DNA from: Rickettsiales bacterium
GTDB taxonomy: Bacteria > Pseudomonadota > Alphaproteobacteria > Rickettsiales > Anaplasmataceae
Direction: 5' to 3'
NCBI GenBank assembly: GCA_031281335.1
Contig: JAITFM010000100.1
Coordinates: forward strand, 1 to 7,165
DNA: 7,165 nt
Part shown: positions 1 to 5,506 of the stretch, in pieces
Layout of the letters: the number at the start of each line of letters is the position of its first letter
Position numbering within the stretch: the first letter of the stretch is position 1
Program-made: the position numbers and the translations under genes
Notes under the pieces: generated by a model
The model's database searches: none
What the model was told of the DNA's origin: nothing
Seen by the model: only the letters and a program-made list of their open reading frames with translations

Positions 1-29
1 TTTTGTTTCTATTCACTTTAACGAGTGAG

Positions 30-1550
30 CTACCTTTCTATAAAAGACCTATCAACTGTTGCAATTATAGGCGTAAACAAGAATGACAAAAGAGTACGGG
101 ATTGAGTAACTATATACACTTCTGCTGGCATACCGGGATATAGGTATACATTTTTGAACTGAGCAAGCTCTGATTTTGGTATTACCACGCGTACTGAATA
201 ATAACGCCCTAATCTTGGATCGTCGAGGGCATCAGGAGAAATATGGCTTACTATACCGTTAATTAAACTTAAACGACGTGCGCTGTAAGCACTCAGCCTT
301 ACTTTCACCTTTAGCCCTTCCAATCCGTCAATAGAGACTATATTGCTATCTTTTTTTTGTGCTGACAGTATCTCCTCTATATTTCTAGTCTGGATTTTAG
401 CGTCTATTATTAAATCATCATTAGATGGCACTACGCTCATAATCGGCACCCCAGATTGTATAACACCACCTTCCGTATGGTACCGTATATCCGTAACTAT
501 TCCGTTTTGAGGTGATCTAATAATTGTGCGTGCTAATGCATCTTCTGCAACCATCAACCTTTCTCTCAAGTCAGCAATAGACGTGCTAACTTCCTTAAGC
601 TCAATGTTTGCTCTCTCTTGAGCGTCATTCTTCACATTTATGATTTCTAACTCGTTTTCTCCAATTTTTTGTTGCACTTGAGATATTGCAGCACGGTAAT
701 GACCAACTCTACCTTCAATTTCAGCAAACTGCTTTTCCAAAGCCAAAATGTGTGACTTACCTATGTGACCACCGCTAAGAAGCTGCCTTTTTGTTTCTAA
801 TTCCTCAGCTATTAAGTCATATTGCTTGAGAGCTGCATCCAGTTGAGAATTCAGCCCTACTAGCTCATCATGTAACTGTCTTATACGCTGTTGCAGTATG
901 TCAGTTTTTCCCAATATACTCTTGTGCTGAGAATCAAATAATCTTATCTGATTTTTCATTGCTTTGTTTGCAAGATCGCCATCAGATAATTCTTTGACTT
1001 CATCAGGAAATTCAATTGTGTCTAAGCCTCCCCTAATAGCAATAAGTCTTGCTTCAGTTGCCAAAAGCGATAAGAGTTTTTCTTTGATTATACTCAAATT
1101 CGCCTTCTCATTGACATCACTTAACAAAACTAAAGGCTCATCTTTTTTGACTGCTTGGCCCTCTTTGACCAAAATTTTACTTATTATTCCTCCACCTAGG
1201 TGTTGCACTATTTTCCTGTTTGAAGATACAATAACTTCTCCACTTGCATGCACTGCCCCATCAATTGGAGCTATAGCTGACCAAATACCACCTATTCCAA
1301 AAAAAATGAGTATCACTATCAGGCCAAAAAACAGTGGTCCCCATGTTACTCTCAGGACCTCATTTACGTTATTACCTTCGCGTTTTAAAATAAAACTTAC
1401 CACCGCATCAATCAGTGCGAACGTTTTATCCAAAAGTTTTGGGTATTTCTCCTTTTTATTTTTTGTTCCTTGCATGTTTATATTATCACTATGGCCAAGT
1501 AGACCTGTCAAAGAGAATCCAGCGCTAAGTTTTTTTAACTTACTTATCAT
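30..1550 (-). CDS. HlyD-family type I secretion membrane fusion (periplasmic adaptor) protein
   Basis: 506 aa. The protein has the HlyD/PrtE/AprE adaptor layout. A cytoplasmic N-terminus of about 70 residues precedes one membrane helix (about 71-90, rich in F, I, L and G). Next comes the first half of a lipoyl/barrel-sandwich domain (about 110-146, VQHLGGGIISKILVKEGQAV). A long charged coiled-coil hairpin spans about 147-338, and the second lipoyl half (about 341-375) contains RSPQNGIVTDI. The C-terminal beta domain ends in the family-typical YPGMPAEVYI (471-480). Adaptors of this kind link an inner-membrane ABC transporter to a TolC-like channel and export proteins in one step. No ABC ATPase or TolC gene is in the window, so the substrate is unknown. 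The ATG at 1550 has no clear Shine-Dalgarno; a second in-frame ATG (residue 26, at 1475) has none either, so the longer form is kept. The gene is divergent from fabG. Confidence 0.93.
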   Translation of the reverse strand: MISKLKKLSAGFSLTGLLGHSDNINMQGTKNKKEKYPKLLDKTFALIDAVVSFILKREGNNVNEVLRVTWGPLFFGLIVILIFFGIGGIWSAIAPIDGAVHASGEVIVSSNRKIVQHLGGGIISKILVKEGQAVKKDEPLVLLSDVNEKANLSIIKEKLLSLLATEARLIAIRGGLDTIEFPDEVKELSDGDLANKAMKNQIRLFDSQHKSILGKTDILQQRIRQLHDELVGLNSQLDAALKQYDLIAEELETKRQLLSGGHIGKSHILALEKQFAEIEGRVGHYRAAISQVQQKIGENELEIINVKNDAQERANIELKEVSTSIADLRERLMVAEDALARTIIRSPQNGIVTDIRYHTEGGVIQSGVPIMSVVPSNDDLIIDAKIQTRNIEEILSAQKKDSNIVSIDGLEGLKVKVRLSAYSARRLSLINGIVSHISPDALDDPRLGRYYSVRVVIPKSELAQFKNVYLYPGMPAEVYIVTQSRTLLSFLFTPIIATVDRSFIER

Positions 1551-1572
1551 ATATTACTGTGAACTCGCGTTA

Positions 1573-1587
1573 ATGTTAAGATAACAT
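1573..1587. promoter_or_regulatory. Short dyad upstream of the HlyD gene, possible operator
   Basis: ATGTTA, AGA, TAACAT forms a perfect 6-bp inverted repeat with a 3-nt centre. It lies 23 to 37 bp before the start of the HlyD gene, where a promoter or 5' leader would be. On the minus strand it overlaps a weak -10-like TAACAT preceded, 17 nt upstream, by TTCTTT, which is a poor -35. It could bind a dimeric regulator or be chance in AT-rich DNA. The rest of the 1551-1777 region shows no RNA gene or ORF. Confidence 0.25.
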
Positions 1588-1728
1588 ACAAAAACAAAGA
1601 ATCCATGACTTATGCACTTCATTTGGACTGCAAAACACCAGAATAAACTATTTAGTAACAACTCTTGCATATCTTAATCTGACTTAGCTGTCATAGATCT
1701 AAGCTGCTTGTGTCATGCAAAAAATCTA

Positions 1729-1758
1729 TTGCCAACTAGACAATGCTCTGTTAGTAAT
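1729..1758 (+). promoter_or_regulatory. Candidate sigma-70-type promoter of fabG
   Basis: TTGCCA (1729-1734) matches the -35 consensus at five of six positions. A poor -10 follows: AGTAAT (1753-1758) at 18 nt, or TAGTAA (1752-1757) at 17 nt. The predicted start of transcription lies only about 10 to 15 nt before the fabG ATG, which is tight but leaves room for the SD at 1769-1772. The strong -35 and correct position favour it; the weak -10 does not. Confidence 0.3.
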
Positions 1759-1768
1759 CGGATAAAGC

Positions 1769-1772
1769 GAGG
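1769..1772 (+). promoter_or_regulatory. Ribosome binding site of fabG
   Basis: GAGG lies 5 nt before the ATG at 1778. It supports that start codon and is one of the better SD sequences in this window. Confidence 0.7.
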
Positions 1773-1777
1773 TTATT

Positions 1778-2512
1778 ATGTTTCGATTAGAAGGCAGAAA
1801 ATTCCTGATTACTGGTGCATCAGGTGGAATAGGGCAGGCAATTGTAAAAACCATGCATAAAGCCGGAGCAATTCTGTGTATTTCTGGTACAAAAAAAGAA
1901 GCCCTAGAAGAAGTTGCTAAACTATATGAAAAAAATATTTATATACTTCCTTGTAACTTGTTAAATGCCGAGGAAGTAAACCAGCTAATAAGTAGAGCAA
2001 GTGAGTTGATGGAAGGTTTCGACGGGCTCGTATGCAATGCAGGCATTACACAAGATAGTTTATTGCTGAGAATGACAGATGAAGCGTGGCAAAAAGTGAT
2101 TGATATTAACTTGAGTTCTACGTTTAAACTAAATAGAGAAGCATGCAGGAAACTAATTAAGAATAACTGGGGGAGAATCATAAATATTTCTTCAATAGTA
2201 GGATTAACAGGGAATGCTGGACAAGTAAATTATGCAGCATCAAAAGCTGGAATAATAGCCATGAGTAAATCTATAGCAAAAGAAGTTGCAAGCCGCAATA
2301 TAACAGTAAATTGTATTGCTCCTGGGTTTATAGATACTAAAATGACTGAAGTTTTAACTGAAGAACAGAAGAGGAAAATACTAGATAATATTCCAATGAA
2401 AAAAATGGGAACGGGAGAAGAAATAGCAGCGGGAGTCCTGTTTTTAGCAAGTGATGAAGCAAAATATATCACAGGGCATGTGCTAAACATTAACGGCGGT
2501 TTATTTATGTAG
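1778..2512 (+). CDS. fabG: 3-oxoacyl-[acyl-carrier-protein] reductase FabG
   Basis: 244 aa, the same length as E. coli FabG. It is a short-chain dehydrogenase/reductase that uses NADPH to reduce 3-oxoacyl-ACP to 3-hydroxyacyl-ACP in the type II fatty acid elongation cycle in the cytoplasm. The Rossmann nucleotide-binding motif TGASGGIG is at 12-19 and the NAG motif at 87-89. The catalytic tetrad is intact: Asn111, Ser139 (in INISS), Tyr152 and Lys156 (in YAASK). The APGFIDTKM segment (181-189) and the C-terminal ITGHVLNINGG (231-241) are typical of FabG rather than of other SDR enzymes. The ATG at 1778 is supported by GAGG at 1769-1772. Upstream is the divergent HlyD gene; downstream, 101 bp away on the same strand, is the VirB2-like gene. 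No other fatty acid synthesis gene is adjacent, so fabG is probably transcribed alone or with the pilin gene. Confidence 0.97.
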   Translation: MFRLEGRKFLITGASGGIGQAIVKTMHKAGAILCISGTKKEALEEVAKLYEKNIYILPCNLLNAEEVNQLISRASELMEGFDGLVCNAGITQDSLLLRMTDEAWQKVIDINLSSTFKLNREACRKLIKNNWGRIINISSIVGLTGNAGQVNYAASKAGIIAMSKSIAKEVASRNITVNCIAPGFIDTKMTEVLTEEQKRKILDNIPMKKMGTGEEIAAGVLFLASDEAKYITGHVLNINGGLFM

Positions 2513-2543
2513 TGATACCTTAATTTGTGGACAAATCATAAAT

Positions 2544-2574
2544 TTTACTTTAAGATAAATATGTGTAATAAAAT
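2544..2574 (+). promoter_or_regulatory. Candidate promoter of the VirB2-like gene
   Basis: TTTACT (2544-2549, four of six to TTGACA) lies 19 nt before TAAAAT (2569-2574, five of six to TATAAT). A 16-nt spacing to TAATAA (2566-2571) is the alternative. It would give a leader of about 33 nt before the ATG at 2614. In DNA this AT-rich such matches arise easily, so this is only a candidate. The -10 falls inside the inverted repeat at 2563-2588. Confidence 0.33.
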
Positions 2575-2588
2575 TGTTCTTATTACGC
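2563..2588. repeat. Inverted repeat between fabG and the VirB2-like gene
   Basis: GTAATAA (2565-2571) and TTATTAC (2580-2586) are perfect inverted copies around the 8-nt loop AATTGTTC. A G-U pair and a G-C pair can extend the plus-strand RNA stem to nine pairs (2563-2588). It overlaps the proposed -10 of the pilin gene, so as DNA it could be an operator. As RNA made by read-through from fabG it would be a weak, AT-rich hairpin followed by a T-rich stretch, a poor terminator at best. Confidence 0.45.
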
Positions 2589-2601
2589 TAGTTTATTATT
2601 T

Positions 2602-2606
2602 AGAGG
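2602..2606 (+). promoter_or_regulatory. Ribosome binding site of the VirB2-like gene
   Basis: AGAGG lies 7 nt before the ATG at 2614. It fixes the start of this small gene and supports its being translated. Confidence 0.7.
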
Positions 2607-2613
2607 CAAAAAA

Positions 2614-2964
2614 ATGAGCTCTACAATAAAAAAGTTTTTTAATGTCTTATGTTTGATGTTGTTTTTATCAGGCAATGCAGACGCCTCTAGCGCTAGTAGT
2701 GCTGACATGAATGACACAACTGCCCAAGTAATATGTAATATTATTGGTTATGTTTGGGGGATAGGTGGTCCACTTATGACAGTAGTAATAATTGGTGCAT
2801 CCTTGCTTGCAATATTTGGAAGAATGCCTTGGCCAGCTCTCTTCGCTCTAGGTATGTTTTGTGGCGTATTTTTTGGCGCTAAGACGATTATAATGAAAGT
2901 TATACCTAATCTGAGCCCTGAGGTAGAAAATATGTTGAAAAGCTGTGGAACAAATAAACCATAA
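2614..2964 (+). CDS. virB2: TrbC/VirB2-family type IV secretion pilin subunit
   Basis: 116 aa. Residues 1-24 look like a cleavable signal peptide: Lys-rich start, hydrophobic core, ADA before a Ser-rich segment. The mature part has the VirB2/TrbC shape of two hydrophobic helices (about 44-68 and 74-96) joined by a tight turn with Gly-Arg-x-x-Trp (69-73), a common family feature. VirB2 proteins are inner-membrane pro-pilins that assemble into the surface pilus of a type IV secretion system. Length and topology fit the VirB2-like proteins of Rickettsiales. Besides Cys13 in the signal peptide and Cys83 in helix 2, Cys41 and Cys111 flank the helix pair and would both face the periplasm, so they could form a disulfide. 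The SD is at 2602-2606. No other vir gene is present; the neighbours are fabG (same strand) and the convergent M48 gene. The symbol follows the family and is less certain than the family call. Confidence 0.82.
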   Translation: MSSTIKKFFNVLCLMLFLSGNADASSASSADMNDTTAQVICNIIGYVWGIGGPLMTVVIIGASLLAIFGRMPWPALFALGMFCGVFFGAKTIIMKVIPNLSPEVENMLKSCGTNKP

Positions 2965-2991
2965 AAGGGCAGCATGCTAAAGTGCTTGTTG

Positions 2992-4272
2992 TCATCCATT
3001 AAATCGTTTCATATCTTCAATTTGCAACAAGTAAGGGCTGTTTTTTGGTAAAGTTTTAACAGCTAACTCAGCATATTTCATAAATTGTTTTAAATTACCT
3101 TCAATGCAAGCCTTTTTCGTTAAAGCAAAATAATGCATTGCCGTATCAGCATTACGTTTATATGCGATACTTAAATACTTCCAGACAAAGGCATTATTTG
3201 GTTCTACACTTGCGATCTGTTCCAGGTAAAAAATTGCTTTCTTTGCATCACCGTACAACAATAAAGTATGGGATAATGTAAGTTTCACCAAATAACTGTC
3301 TTTCTCAGACAAATACCTAAGCGATTCTTCGTACATTTTTATTGCTTCACCTAAATTCCCCGCCTTGTACAGCATTTCTGCTTTTAATTCATATAAGTAT
3401 GGGTCATTGCGTGACTTTTGAACTAATGAATCAACTATAGCAATAGCCTCTTCCATCTTTCCTTGCCTATAATGGATTATAGCATTTACGTACTCAGAAT
3501 TACCTTCATATTTATTGGATAACACATGTATGGGAGAAAAGAAGGAATCTAGCTTTGTAACCATACGCTTAAACCTTAGTAACTTATCTGCAAGAATTGG
3601 TTTCACACTGTTTTTAACCTTATAATTTTGTACAGCAAATATGCGCTTGTCACTAAGTGGATGAGTGCGAAAATACCCTTCAGTGTTTTCATGCTCGATA
3701 TTTTTAAAGTAGTCAAAAACCTCTTTCATACCTGAATTATCATAGCCAGACTCATCAAGGTACCTTAAAGCATAGCTATCTGCTACACTTTCTTGCTCTT
3801 GAGAATAGTTAAAAAACAGCCTTGAGCTGAGTGCTACACCGCTTAACAAAATTGCACTAGTAACCTGGGGATTAATGATAATAGTAGAAACCAATCCTAC
3901 CACATAACTGATCATTGCTATCGATTGAAAATAACCCACAGCACCACTCATCTGCAATACATGACCAGCAGATATGTGAGCAATCTCATGTGCTAATATG
4001 CCAAGCAAAACGTAAGGTTCAGTCGAATGTTGCAAAAGTCCTAAGTGAATGAAAATACTATTATTATCAATTACGAAAGCATTAATAGAATTATCATTAA
4101 TTATGAAAACTTTTATCCGATCACTATCGATGCCTGCAGCAGAAAATAAGGGTTGCGCTAGTTCTTTTACCACTGCCTCCACCTCACTATCTCTAATAAC
4201 GTTAACAGAGTAAGCGCTACTGCAATATATAAAAAAGAGCAACAAAGTAAAAAACTTAGCAATTTTAAACAT
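2992..4272 (-). CDS. M48-family zinc metalloprotease with C-terminal TPR repeats (BepA/YfgC-like)
   Basis: 426 aa. A signal peptide (about 1-20, hydrophobic 8-16, cleavage near SSA) sends it to the periplasm. The M48 domain carries the zinc motif HEIAH (95-99) and the third ligand Glu161 in an ExxAD context (161-165). It also has THPLSDKR (203-210), whose His matches the conserved His of the BepA family. A hydrophobic region (about 113-150) lies between the two zinc motifs. From about 258 onward there are three to four TPR-like helical repeats (near 260-288, 291-322, 327-358 and 361-410). E. coli BepA has the same order and degrades or helps fold outer-membrane proteins at the BAM complex; a similar role is inferred here. 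All metal ligands are present, so it is probably active. The SD is weak: GGA 6 nt before the ATG at 4272. The gene follows ribB by 71 bp, with a 13-bp inverted repeat in that gap. Confidence 0.9.
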   Translation of the reverse strand: MFKIAKFFTLLLFFIYCSSAYSVNVIRDSEVEAVVKELAQPLFSAAGIDSDRIKVFIINDNSINAFVIDNNSIFIHLGLLQHSTEPYVLLGILAHEIAHISAGHVLQMSGAVGYFQSIAMISYVVGLVSTIIINPQVTSAILLSGVALSSRLFFNYSQEQESVADSYALRYLDESGYDNSGMKEVFDYFKNIEHENTEGYFRTHPLSDKRIFAVQNYKVKNSVKPILADKLLRFKRMVTKLDSFFSPIHVLSNKYEGNSEYVNAIIHYRQGKMEEAIAIVDSLVQKSRNDPYLYELKAEMLYKAGNLGEAIKMYEESLRYLSEKDSYLVKLTLSHTLLLYGDAKKAIFYLEQIASVEPNNAFVWKYLSIAYKRNADTAMHYFALTKKACIEGNLKQFMKYAELAVKTLPKNSPYLLQIEDMKRFNG

Positions 4273-4283
4273 GAAAATTCCGT

Positions 4284-4334
4284 ATTTGTATAATTTTTAG
4301 GAACTTTACATTTTAACACTTAAATTATACAAAT
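4284..4334. repeat. Perfect 13-bp inverted repeat upstream of the M48 protease gene
   Basis: ATTTGTATAATTT at 4284-4296 is repeated exactly, inverted, at 4322-4334, around a 25-nt centre. Each arm contains TATAAT, one facing each strand. The arm nearer the protease gene ends 3 nt short of its weak SD (GGA, plus positions 4279-4281). In a read-through transcript from ribB the arms could pair into an AU-rich hairpin directly before the ribosome binding site. It lacks the G/C-rich stem and U-tract of an intrinsic terminator. Confidence 0.8.
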
Positions 4335-4352
4335 TTATAAACGCTAGCTTAA
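4324..4352 (-). promoter_or_regulatory. Candidate promoter of the M48 protease gene
   Basis: The minus strand reads TATAAT at 4329-4324, a perfect -10. At 17 nt upstream is TTAAGC (4352-4347), a poor -35 with three of six matches, inside the end of ribB. Transcription would start near 4317, giving a leader of about 45 nt. Such a transcript would start within the loop of the inverted repeat and lack its distal arm. Confidence 0.4.
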
Positions 4353-4997
4353 CTTTTTAACGTAGCTAATAAGTTTATCAATGGTAGTTAACTTAATCTT
4401 ATGTTGTTCAGCAAATTTAAGCAGCTGAGGTAAGCGCATCATAGAGCCATCATCGTTCACTAATTCACACCCTACAGCTGCGTGATTAAGACCAACTAAC
4501 TTTGCTATTTCAACACTTGCTTCAGTATGACCATTGCGTGCTAAGACTCCACCATCATTTGCAATAATAGGAAAAACATGACCGGGAGTAATAATATCAT
4601 CTTTAGTACTCTTTTCATCAATAGCAGTAAGTATCGTGCGCGTTCTGTCATGAGCAGAAACACCTGTTGTAATACCATAACGTGCATCAATTGATGTAGT
4701 AAATGCAGTGTGAGGAATAAGCTTTTCATCTACATTACTCTTCCTCATAAACTCAAGGCCTAGCCTACTCATATGAAGTCTTGTCATAGCTAAAAATACA
4801 ATGCCAGTACCATATCTAACCATAAAAGCTACATGTTTTGGCTCTAGTTTTTCAGCTAAGACAATCAGATCACCTTCATTTTCTCTATCTTCATCATCAA
4901 CTAAAATAAATAACTTACCAGAACAGGCATCCTCTAACACATCTTCCACAGGAGAAACGCTGGATATACTCATTGATGCATAAGTGGTCTGGACCAT
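4344..4997 (-). CDS. ribB: 3,4-dihydroxy-2-butanone 4-phosphate synthase (RibB)
   Basis: 217 aa, the same length as E. coli RibB. It converts ribulose 5-phosphate to 3,4-dihydroxy-2-butanone 4-phosphate and formate, supplying the four-carbon unit of the riboflavin xylene ring. The acidic active-site loop DDEDRENEGD is at 34-43 (Arg38, Glu39, Glu41, Asp43). TTGVSAHDR is at 110-118, PGHVFP at 138-143, RNGHTEAS at 154-161 (catalytic His157), and Glu178 is in CELV. All key residues are present. The C-terminus ends where monofunctional RibB ends, so there is no fused GTP cyclohydrolase II (RibA) domain as in many bacteria. The ATG at 4997 has no SD but begins 3 nt after the greA stop, which suggests translational coupling in the atpH-atpA-greA-ribB operon. 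Other riboflavin genes are not in the window. Confidence 0.96.
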   Translation of the reverse strand: MVQTTYASMSISSVSPVEDVLEDACSGKLFILVDDEDRENEGDLIVLAEKLEPKHVAFMVRYGTGIVFLAMTRLHMSRLGLEFMRKSNVDEKLIPHTAFTTSIDARYGITTGVSAHDRTRTILTAIDEKSTKDDIITPGHVFPIIANDGGVLARNGHTEASVEIAKLVGLNHAAVGCELVNDDGSMMRLPQLLKFAEQHKIKLTTIDKLISYVKKLS

Positions 4998-5000
4998 AAT

Positions 5001-5495
5001 TTATTTAAATTCAATCTTAACTATCTTATACAACTTCTCTCCGCTTGGCACTACCACTTCCACATATTCGCCAACTTTTTTGCCAATTAAAGCACTACCT
5101 AAAGGTGAACTAGTAGATATCAACTGTTTTGAAACATCAGCTTCATACTCACCTACAATTTTATAAATATATTCTGCTTCACTACCATCATCACTGAGCA
5201 TGCTTAATGTTACGGTTGCGCCAAACATTACTGAATCGCCAGACAAGCTTTTCACTTCTATTACTTCTGCATGTGAAATCTTGTTTTCTAACTCCATTAT
5301 ACGTCCTTCAATAAAACCTAACCTTTCTCGTGCAGCATGATACTCCGCATTTTCGGACAAATCACCTTGATCACGTGCATCAGAAATAGCTTGTATAATG
5401 GAAGGCTTTTCTTCCTTTAATTTCTCAAGCTCGGCTTGCATATGTTCAAAACCTTCCCTCGTCATAGGAAACTTATTAACAATTGATGAAGCCAT
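5001..5495 (-). CDS. greA: Transcription elongation factor GreA
   Basis: 164 aa from the preferred ATG; E. coli GreA has 158. GreA enters the secondary channel of RNA polymerase and triggers cleavage of backtracked RNA. The N-terminal coiled coil spans about residues 11-80. At its tip is QGDLSENAEYHAARE, with the acidic pair Asp45 and Glu48 that positions the catalytic metal. The C-terminal FKBP-like domain follows, with FGATVTL (91-97), IVGEYEAD (113-120), SPLGSALIGKKVGE and VPSGEK. An upstream in-frame GTG at 5504 would add only MVV. The ATG at 5495 is chosen because AGGTGG, overlapping the atpA stop, sits 5 nt before it and the GTG start has no SD. The gap to atpA is 9 nt and to ribB 3 nt, so it is cotranscribed with both. 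Confidence 0.96.
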   Translation of the reverse strand: MASSIVNKFPMTREGFEHMQAELEKLKEEKPSIIQAISDARDQGDLSENAEYHAARERLGFIEGRIMELENKISHAEVIEVKSLSGDSVMFGATVTLSMLSDDGSEAEYIYKIVGEYEADVSKQLISTSSPLGSALIGKKVGEYVEVVVPSGEKLYKIVKIEFK

Positions 5496-5500
5496 AACCA

Positions 5501-5506
5501 CCACCT
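5501..5506 (-). promoter_or_regulatory. Ribosome binding site of greA, deciding its start
   Basis: The minus strand reads AGGTGG at 5506-5501, five of six to AGGAGG, 5 nt before the ATG at 5495. Its first two bases are the last two of the atpA stop codon, so termination of atpA would place ribosomes at the greA start. Confidence 0.6.

Noticed and set aside
13..28. TCACT and AGTGA inverted repeat just after the HlyD stop, as a terminator
   Set aside because: The stem has only 5 bp, and on the minus strand it is followed by an A-rich stretch rather than a U-tract.
964..1584. 206-codon plus-strand open frame
   Set aside because: It lies antisense to the N-terminal half of the HlyD gene, has no domain-like pattern or SD, and its Ser/Ile/Leu-rich product is what the complement of an AT-rich coding region gives.
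1551..1777. Possible tRNA or small RNA gene between HlyD and fabG
   Set aside because: No cloverleaf, T-loop sequence or GC-richer stretch is visible; only promoter-like elements and short repeats.
1939..2490. Two minus-strand open frames of 80 and 86 codons inside fabG
   Set aside because: Both are antisense to a fully intact FabG with all catalytic residues, and neither resembles a known protein.
2523..2536. ATTTGT and ACAAAT hairpin after fabG, as a terminator
   Set aside because: Six A/T-rich pairs with a 2-nt loop and no T-tract are too weak for an intrinsic terminator.
2965..2991. Bidirectional terminator between the convergent VirB2-like and M48 genes
   Set aside because: The 27-bp gap holds only the 8-bp palindrome AGCATGCT without a usable loop or flanking T-tracts. 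Transcripts may run into each other here.
2992..4272. Protease as a lipoprotein, from Cys17 near the signal peptide
   Set aside because: The residues before Cys17 (F-I-Y) do not fit the lipobox pattern; ordinary cleavage after SSA (residue 20) fits better.
4541..5166. Small open frames of 60 to 62 codons on both strands within ribB and greA
   Set aside because: They are out-of-frame shadows of two well-conserved genes.
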